Shown here: piece after piece, positions 22,956 through 27,612 of the stretch | Numbering within the stretch: position 1 is the stretch's first letter | Layout: every line of letters starts with the position of its first letter | DNA from: JAYEIA01 sp964472505 | GTDB lineage: Bacteria; Bacteroidota; Bacteroidia; Bacteroidales; JAADGE01 | Assembly (NCBI GenBank): GCA_964472505.1 | Contig: CAYYQW010000053.1 | Location: forward strand, 1-27,612 | Reading direction: 5' to 3' | Length of the DNA stretch: 27,612 nt | Position numbers and translations under genes: made by a program | The notes under the pieces: generated by a model | Databases searched by the model: none | Told to the model about the DNA's origin: nothing | The model's input: the letters and a program-made list of their open reading frames with translations, nothing else

Positions 22956-22982
22956 AGCGCTCGAACTTATAACCGTTTGGCT
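22956..22982 (+). repeat. Right copy of the 27-bp direct repeat flanking the cassette array
   Basis: Starts AGCGCTCGAAC, ends CGTTTGGCT; 23 of 27 bases match 16655-16681 in the same orientation. It lies 77 bases after the last cassette gene. The reading frame continues as W-L-I-H-A and then loses similarity. Confidence 0.55.
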
Positions 22983-23077
22983 CATACACGCCCTCATTTT
23001 GGCTATAAGAATATACCACTGTAATTTATTTCCGGAAAATTAGTTTCTTTGTCCCTATTTTATTAATAACTATAAAT

Positions 23078-23575
23078 ATGATGGTTCGTTTTTTTGCATT
23101 TCTCAGCTTCACTGTGTTGTGGCCGGCGGCTTTTTCTCAAGTTACAACCGGAGTCTATGCCGGATTGGATGATTATCCCGGATTGTTGCTTGAATACCGG
23201 TTTTCGGAAAAACATGCGGTACAATTGGTGACACCGTATCGGTTTCTCGCCGGGACTTTACAGGACCGTAGAAGAAGCTTATGACAGCCCCAAAAGAAGT
23301 TTCACCAATACCGATAATGATTTATCGGCCGCTTGGTTATGCTTGATCTACCCATTCACCTTTCTTTGGGCTATTGTTTCAGTCGATAAATGCTTTTTGT
23401 CAGCAGCGGAAAACCGGGTAAATGTTTTTTCAGCCTTTGCCTGTACTGCATTAACATAGCAGAATATGCCGGCCGGTGGAAAAATATACGAACTGATATT
23501 GAAAAAAACCGCTTTGAGGCAGTTTTAAATGCATCGGTTTACCCGAAAATCCACATATATTTATTATTTTTGTAA
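23078..23575 (+). pseudogene. Frameshifted outer-membrane protein remnant
   Basis: The reading starts with a good signal peptide (MMVRFFAFLSFTVLWPAAFSQ) and barrel-like sequence (VTTGVYAGLDDYPGLLLEYRFSEKHAVQLVTPYRF). It then shifts frame near 23260, where the continuation RTVEEAYDSPKRSFTNTDNDLSAAW is in another frame. It shifts again near 23340 (LPIHLSLGYCFSR, a stop, then GKPGKCFFSLCLY... to YPKIHIY). The pieces read together as one small beta-barrel protein broken by at least two frameshifts and a stop. Sequencing error is an alternative for a single shift but not easily for all. Confidence 0.6.
23565..23572 (+). promoter_or_regulatory. -7 element for the VapBC operon
   Basis: TATTTTTG matches TAnnTTTG 41 bases before the vapB-like ATG. 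It overlaps the end of the pseudogene. Confidence 0.4.
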
Positions 23576-23613
23576 TAAGAGTAATCATATTATATACAGA
23601 AAGGATACAGACA

Positions 23614-23877
23614 ATGAAAAAAAGGGTTAATACAGAAGAAAATATTATCAAAAATTTGTCGCAATTACCAAATTCAGAGCTGATTGAGGTTGATATATTT
23701 ATAAAGTTTCTTTTATACAAGAAAAAAAATAAAGAAAACGACACAGCTTCCGGGCCGAAGAGTTTGTCAGGGATTTGGAAAAACAGCGGCTTCGAAAAAA
23801 TACCGGATTTAGAGCAAGATATAAGTTCCCTAAGAAAAGAAATTGATAATAATATATTAAACAAATCCTTGGATTGA
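23614..23877 (+). CDS. vapB: VapB-like antitoxin (DUF2281-like)
   Basis: An 87-residue protein with the N-terminal pattern I-x-x-L-x-x-LP-x-x-x-L-x-E-V-x-x-F-I-x-F-L-L (residues 11-34), typical of DUF2281-type VapB antitoxins, then a Lys-rich linker and an acidic C-terminal tail (KIPDLEQDISSLRKEID) of the kind that wraps around PIN toxins. Its TGA stop overlaps the toxin ATG by one base (TGATG), so the two are coupled. The DNA-binding half usually represses its own promoter. Confidence 0.75.
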   Translation: MKKRVNTEENIIKNLSQLPNSELIEVDIFIKFLLYKKKNKENDTASGPKSLSGIWKNSGFEKIPDLEQDISSLRKEIDNNILNKSLD

Positions 23878-24266
23878 TGGAATATTTGCTTGACACAAAT
23901 GCTATTATACGTCATTTTGCAAACTTGCCAAATATTGGTAAAGCCGCAAAAGAGATTATTAAAAAAGGAGAGAAAAAACAACACATCCTTTTGATTTCTG
24001 TAATTAGCCTTATGGAAATTATGTATCTCGCCGAAAAACACAGAATATCCGTTAATCTTTCAGATACGATTGATAAAATAAACAGTAACAGTGCTTATTC
24101 AATCATTGAGCTCAGCACTGATATTTTATTAGCAGCGGAAACAATTGAATTTTATGAATTACATGACAGATTAATTCTTGCAACCGCTAAGTATTTGGAT
24201 TGCCCGGTTATTTCAAGTGATAAGAAATTTACGGAAATTGAGGATATTGAAATAATATGGGAATAA
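23877..24266 (+). CDS. vapC: VapC-like PIN-domain ribonuclease toxin
   Basis: A 129-residue PIN-domain protein with all four acidic metal ligands in place: D6 in YLLDTNA, E47 in ISLMEI, D97 in LHDRLILATA, and D115 in VISSDKKF. VapC toxins cut tRNA or rRNA and are held inactive by their VapB partner, encoded directly upstream with overlapping stop/start codons. Full length and apparently intact. The frame can be read one codon earlier from TTG, but the ATG at 23877 is the natural start. Confidence 0.9.
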   Translation: MEYLLDTNAIIRHFANLPNIGKAAKEIIKKGEKKQHILLISVISLMEIMYLAEKHRISVNLSDTIDKINSNSAYSIIELSTDILLAAETIEFYELHDRLILATAKYLDCPVISSDKKFTEIEDIEIIWE

Positions 24267-24323
24267 CAAACACTGCCGGGCGAAGGTGTGTAACTTAGAT
24301 CTGATACTCAAGTAGTTTCAACT

Positions 24324-24551
24324 TTATAACTCATCCAAGAAGTCTTTTAACGGGGTTGATTTCATTTTCCCCTGTTCAATTAACTTCACTTCTTTCAGGC
24401 CTTGTTCTATACGTTCAAGTATTTTTTTTTCCGACTTTGTAAGCTTTTTTTCATCTTCTTCGCTAATGCTTACAAAATATAGATTTTTTATCAAGTCTCT
24501 AAAAAAAGCCAACTTCGAATCATCATGTATGTTCAATGTTATCCGAGTCAT
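24324..24551 (-). CDS. Orphan antitoxin-like small protein
   Basis: A 75-residue protein starting MTRITLNI, with a short beta strand then a basic/acidic helical region, and a C-terminal KEVKLIEQGKMKSTPLKDFLDEL that is typical of small RelE/ParE-partner antitoxins in Bacteroidota. A start four codons upstream (24563) is also possible. A toxin gene would be expected just downstream on the minus strand, but that space holds the end of the VapC gene on the other strand, so this looks like an orphan. It has an excellent promoter of its own, suggesting it is still expressed. Confidence 0.65.
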   Translation of the reverse strand: MTRITLNIHDDSKLAFFRDLIKNLYFVSISEEDEKKLTKSEKKILERIEQGLKEVKLIEQGKMKSTPLKDFLDEL

Positions 24552-24580
24552 GTTTATGTTCAAGTTTGTTTTTCTTTAAA

Positions 24581-24612
24581 CAAAGTTACAATTATATACT
24601 GATAAAAGCAAA
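24581..24612 (-). promoter_or_regulatory. Promoter of the orphan antitoxin-like gene
   Basis: On the minus strand: TTTG (24609-24612), 20 bases, TAACTTTG (24581-24588). A complete consensus with predicted start near 24574. Confidence 0.7.
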
Positions 24613-24930
24613 ACAGAGCCAAAGTATAATTTCTTAATTTCAACGAATATTAATCCACACAAATGAGGGTATCATTCATTTTTCCACATATCTACTCATA
24701 TTGTCGCAGTTTAGCAATGGTTTTGTTCAGTTCTCTTTCCGTTTGCAGTAATTTGTCTTGGCTGTTGTACTGATTCGTTAAGCTAAATATCTTTTGAAAG
24801 TCTTACACAGTTTTATCTTTAAAGAAAGTTAATGTTGATTTTTATTTCAGATATTTTTATCTTAAATTTGAAAAAACATAGATGATATTCACTTTGCAAA
24901 ATATCGTCTGAATATATTAAAACTATAAAC
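24613..24930. other. Intergenic region upstream of the DUF255 gene
   Basis: About 320 bases without a gene. A TAAATTTG -7 element at 24863-24870 is the only signal seen for the DUF255 gene, giving a leader of about 54 bases; no good -33 box. Nothing else recognised. Confidence 0.45.
24863..24870 (+). promoter_or_regulatory. -7 element for the DUF255 gene
   Basis: TAAATTTG, a full match to TAnnTTTG, 60 bases before the ATG. Confidence 0.4.
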
Positions 24931-26961
24931 ATGTCAGATACTTCAGAAACATATACGAATCGTTTAATTTATTCCGGCAGCCCATATCTGCGGCAACATG
25001 CACATAACCCCGTAGATTGGTTTCCGTGGGGCGAAGAAGCATTTGAAAAAGCACGTTCCGAAAATAAATTGATGCTCATCAGCGTGGGTTATTCCGCTTG
25101 CCATTGGTGCCACGTCATGGCGCACGAATCTTTTGAAGACGAAGCAGTAGCCAAGCTAATGAATTCGCAATTTGTATGCATAAAAGTTGACCGCGAAGAA
25201 CGCCCCGATGTTGATGCCTACTACATGGATGCCGTAAGCCTGATAAGCGGCCGGGGCGGTTGGCCGCTCAATTGCTTTGCCTTACCGGACGGGCGGCCGG
25301 TATATGGAGGAACCTATTTTCAAAAGCAGCAATGGTTGAGTGTTTTGGAACAATTGAGTCAGGGTTTCAGCAGCGAACCCCGGCGCTTTGAAAAAGCTGC
25401 ATCCGAACTTGAAAAGGGCATAAAACATTATGCCGTGCCGGAAGCTGCGGAAGATGAGAGTCCGTTTTCGAAGAAGGATTACGCTAAGATTGCAGAACAA
25501 GCCAAAACTCGTTTTGATACGCAGCAGGGCGGTTTTGCCGGAGCACCCAAATTTCCTATGCCCGGAAGTTTAGAGTCTTTACTCACAGCGCATTATCATA
25601 CCAAAGATAAAGCCTTACTACAGCAGGTAATACTTAGTTTGGATAAAATGGCATCGGGCGGTTTGTATGATGCGTTGGCGGGCGGTTTTGCACGCTACTC
25701 TGTAGATGCTGTCTGGAAAGTGCCGCATTTTGAAAAAATGCTTTACGACAACGCTCAATTGTTAAATTTATACAGTCTGGCTTATAAATTAGAGCCTAAG
25801 GACAGTTATAAAAATATAGTGTATCAAACGGCGGCTTTTTTGCAAAATAAAATGATGTCGCCCGAAGGCGGTTTTTATTCGGCTTATGATGCCGACAGCG
25901 AAGGCGAAGAAGGAAAGTATTATGTTTGGACGGCCCGGCAAATTGATGAAATACTGGGCGATGATGCCGATTGGTTTAAGCAATACTACACCGTGAGTGA
26001 ATCAGGAAATTGGGAAAACGGGAAAAATATTTTATATGCCGTATCGGATGCTGAGCAGTTTGCTAAAGAAAAAGGCTTGTCACCTCAAGCATTTCAAAAC
26101 CGGCTCAAGTTGCAGTCCGAAAAACTCTTGGCCGAACGTAACAAACGCCCGACACCGGCTTTGGACAATAAAGTGATTACATCTTGGAACGCATTGATGA
26201 TAAAAGGGTTGGCAACGGCATATACGGCATTTGGCGATATTGAGTTTCTAAAACAGGCCGAGCGCAATGCCGAATTTATCATAAAGCACCTCATGTCGGA
26301 CGATGGCAGTCTGTTTCGTATTTTTCATGATAAAGGCTCGGAAATTCCGGCTTTCGCCGATGATTATGCTTTGCTTACGGAAGCTTTTTTGGCACTTTTT
26401 GAAGCCGGCGGCCGCGAGCGTTATTTTCACAAAGCACAATTGTTAACCGATTATGCCGTGCAGCATTTTTTTGATTCGGCAGAACAAATGTTTTTTTATT
26501 CGCATGAGCACGGGCAAAATGTCCGACAAAAAAAGTTTGAAACGCAGGATAATGTCATTCCTTCATCCAATTCGGTGATGGCTAAAAACTTATTTCGCCT
26601 TTCCGCACTTACCGGAAATACCGATTATCGTGAAATTTCCGAACAGATGTTAAATCGTATGAAACCATACTTGGAGAAGAATTTTCAGTTTTTTTATAAT
26701 TGGTACATGTTGGCTTCTTATTTTTGTTTTCCTTTTAAAGAAGCTGTAATTACGGGAAAAGAAGCCGAGCCTTTTTCGCTTGATTTGCAAACACGGTTTT
26801 TCCCCGATGTCTTGTTTGCTTTCTCAGCCGGAAAAAGTGAAATACCGCTACTGAAAGGCCGCTATAGCGAAGGCGAAACACGAATTTATATTTGTGAAAA
26901 CCGGACTTGCAGCCGGCCGGTAAATTCTGTTAAAGAAGCTCTTAAGATGCTGAAAGAATAG
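24931..26961 (+). CDS. DUF255 thioredoxin-fold protein (YyaL/SSP411 family)
   Basis: A 676-residue cytosolic protein of the YyaL/SSP411 (spermatogenesis-associated protein 20-like) family, at the normal length. The N-terminal domain (11-170) is thioredoxin-like with the diagnostic RLIYSGSPYLRQHAHNPVDW and a C57-H-W-C60 active-site-like pair in YSACHWCHVM, then VDREERPDVD and GGWPLNCFALPDGRPVYGGTYF. The remainder is an alpha/alpha barrel related to glycoside-hydrolase and epimerase folds, with GGFAGAPKFP, KVPHFEKMLYDNAQL and DNKVITSWNALMI. No biochemical role is firmly established; a redox or sugar-related activity is possible. Single-gene unit, apparently intact. Confidence 0.92.
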   Translation: MSDTSETYTNRLIYSGSPYLRQHAHNPVDWFPWGEEAFEKARSENKLMLISVGYSACHWCHVMAHESFEDEAVAKLMNSQFVCIKVDREERPDVDAYYMDAVSLISGRGGWPLNCFALPDGRPVYGGTYFQKQQWLSVLEQLSQGFSSEPRRFEKAASELEKGIKHYAVPEAAEDESPFSKKDYAKIAEQAKTRFDTQQGGFAGAPKFPMPGSLESLLTAHYHTKDKALLQQVILSLDKMASGGLYDALAGGFARYSVDAVWKVPHFEKMLYDNAQLLNLYSLAYKLEPKDSYKNIVYQTAAFLQNKMMSPEGGFYSAYDADSEGEEGKYYVWTARQIDEILGDDADWFKQYYTVSESGNWENGKNILYAVSDAEQFAKEKGLSPQAFQNRLKLQSEKLLAERNKRPTPALDNKVITSWNALMIKGLATAYTAFGDIEFLKQAERNAEFIIKHLMSDDGSLFRIFHDKGSEIPAFADDYALLTEAFLALFEAGGRERYFHKAQLLTDYAVQHFFDSAEQMFFYSHEHGQNVRQKKFETQDNVIPSSNSVMAKNLFRLSALTGNTDYREISEQMLNRMKPYLEKNFQFFYNWYMLASYFCFPFKEAVITGKEAEPFSLDLQTRFFPDVLFAFSAGKSEIPLLKGRYSEGETRIYICENRTCSRPVNSVKEALKMLKE

Positions 26962-27612
26962 ATGAATCAAAGCACTTAATTTCTTTCGCTTTTCAGGTTT
27001 TTTTGTAATTGCAATTGTCGTTGCGCCGGTAGCAACTCGTGAAAAGTGTTTTTTTGGCAAAATATTATTTTGAGCTATTGTTCTTATTTCTTTTCCATTA
27101 AAAAACGGTATAGTTATTATGAAAACTATTAATATTCGTGTATTCGCTCCGAGTTTATCAATATTGAAGACTTCCCACGGATGCACGAATAAATATCAAA
27201 CTGCTCATAAAAAAACATTCGTGCATTAGTGGCTATACTGTGCTTTGCTTTATTTTGCCGGCGGATGCACTAATCCGGTATGAAATCTTAGATGCTATTA
27301 CTTTACATTCAAGCATTTATCACCGGCTTCGACAAGTGGTTCCTGTACAGCAGTCAAAGGGTTCAGCCTCCGAACATCTCCGTAGGCTGAGCCTGTCGAA
27401 GCCGATATACCAAAACCGAGTGCGATTCCGATTGCCGAAAACGTCATCACTAAATATATGCGGCACTTGGGACAGAAGAAGTTACAAGTATTAGTTATCC
27501 GCATAATTCAATAGCTTTATACACAATAACAAGCAATTACCGGTTTCATTTGTAAGGGGCCTTATTTTCTATTTTTTCTGAGAATCAAAACCTCATTATC
27601 CGAAAATTCCAT
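26962..27612. other. Gene-poor end of the window
   Basis: No convincing gene is seen in the last 650 bases. Open frames around the REP-like element at 27323-27404 follow its palindromes and do not look like proteins. A minus-strand frame starting CPKCRIYLVMTFSAIGIALGFGI could be a scrap of a small membrane protein interrupted by the repeat, but is not supported. Confidence 0.45.
27323..27404. repeat. REP-like palindromic element
   Basis: Outer arms CGGCTTCGACAAG (27324-27336) and CTGTCGAAGCCG (27393-27404) are inverted copies. Inside is a hairpin with TCAGCCTCCG (27363-27372) and CGTAGGCTGA (27381-27390), 9 of 10 paired. The GCTTCGAC...GTCGAAGC pattern is a common extragenic repeat type in bacteria. 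Confidence 0.65.

Noticed and set aside
27298..27504. A 68-codon minus-strand ORF with a CPKC motif and a hydrophobic stretch
   Set aside because: Half of it lies in the REP-like palindrome and there is no promoter or homology I can recognise.

Overview
The window reads as chromosomal DNA of a Bacteroidota bacterium. No tRNA, rRNA or marker protein is present to place it more finely. The evidence is: A+T-rich non-coding DNA; promoters of the Bacteroidota type (TTTG, 19-21 bases, TAnnTTTG); almost no Shine-Dalgarno sequences; a LytS/LytTR two-component pair; a Bacteroidota-style beta-barrel protein; and many short extragenic palindromes.

Left part (1-10.2 kb) is mostly housekeeping or accessory metabolism. 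On the minus strand are an ABM-fold monooxygenase, an aldo/keto reductase and a probable bacterial eRF1-like (baeRF) protein. On the plus strand are a dodecin and a P2-type (Ca2+-like) ATPase. Then, on the minus strand, come a small exported protein and an outer-membrane beta-barrel protein. The long gaps hold hairpin repeats, including a 226-bp REPIN-like element at 6995-7220.

Middle (10.5-16.6 kb). A tightly packed three-gene operon (gaps of 2 and 1 bases) encodes a three-helix membrane protein resembling Pycsar/SLATT-type effectors, a 51-residue Asn-rich hydrophilic peptide, and a 963-aa MmeI-like restriction-modification enzyme. It is followed by a LytTR regulator and LytS-type kinase on the minus strand and a divergent small membrane protein.

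Right-centre (16.65-22.98 kb) is the most interesting part: a compact, all-plus-strand array of short defence or toxin-antitoxin-like cassettes. Three cassettes start with nearly the same promoter/operator block. Two are paralogous copies of one unrecognised two-gene system (a 166-168 aa protein plus a 144-146 aa HEPN-like protein). The third is a Panacea-domain antitoxin with a candidate toxin. Between them lie a two-helix SLATT-like membrane protein with an overlapping 39-aa ORF, an HNH_5-type nuclease, and a 91-aa Cas2/GhoS-like small protein. Imperfect 27-bp direct repeats lie just outside the array on both sides.

Right end (23-27.6 kb) has a frameshifted outer-membrane protein remnant, a VapBC pair, an orphan antitoxin-like gene with a clear promoter, a DUF255 (YyaL/SSP411) thioredoxin-fold protein, and a gene-poor tail with another REP-like palindrome.

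All calls were made by reading the sequence; no database search was possible.
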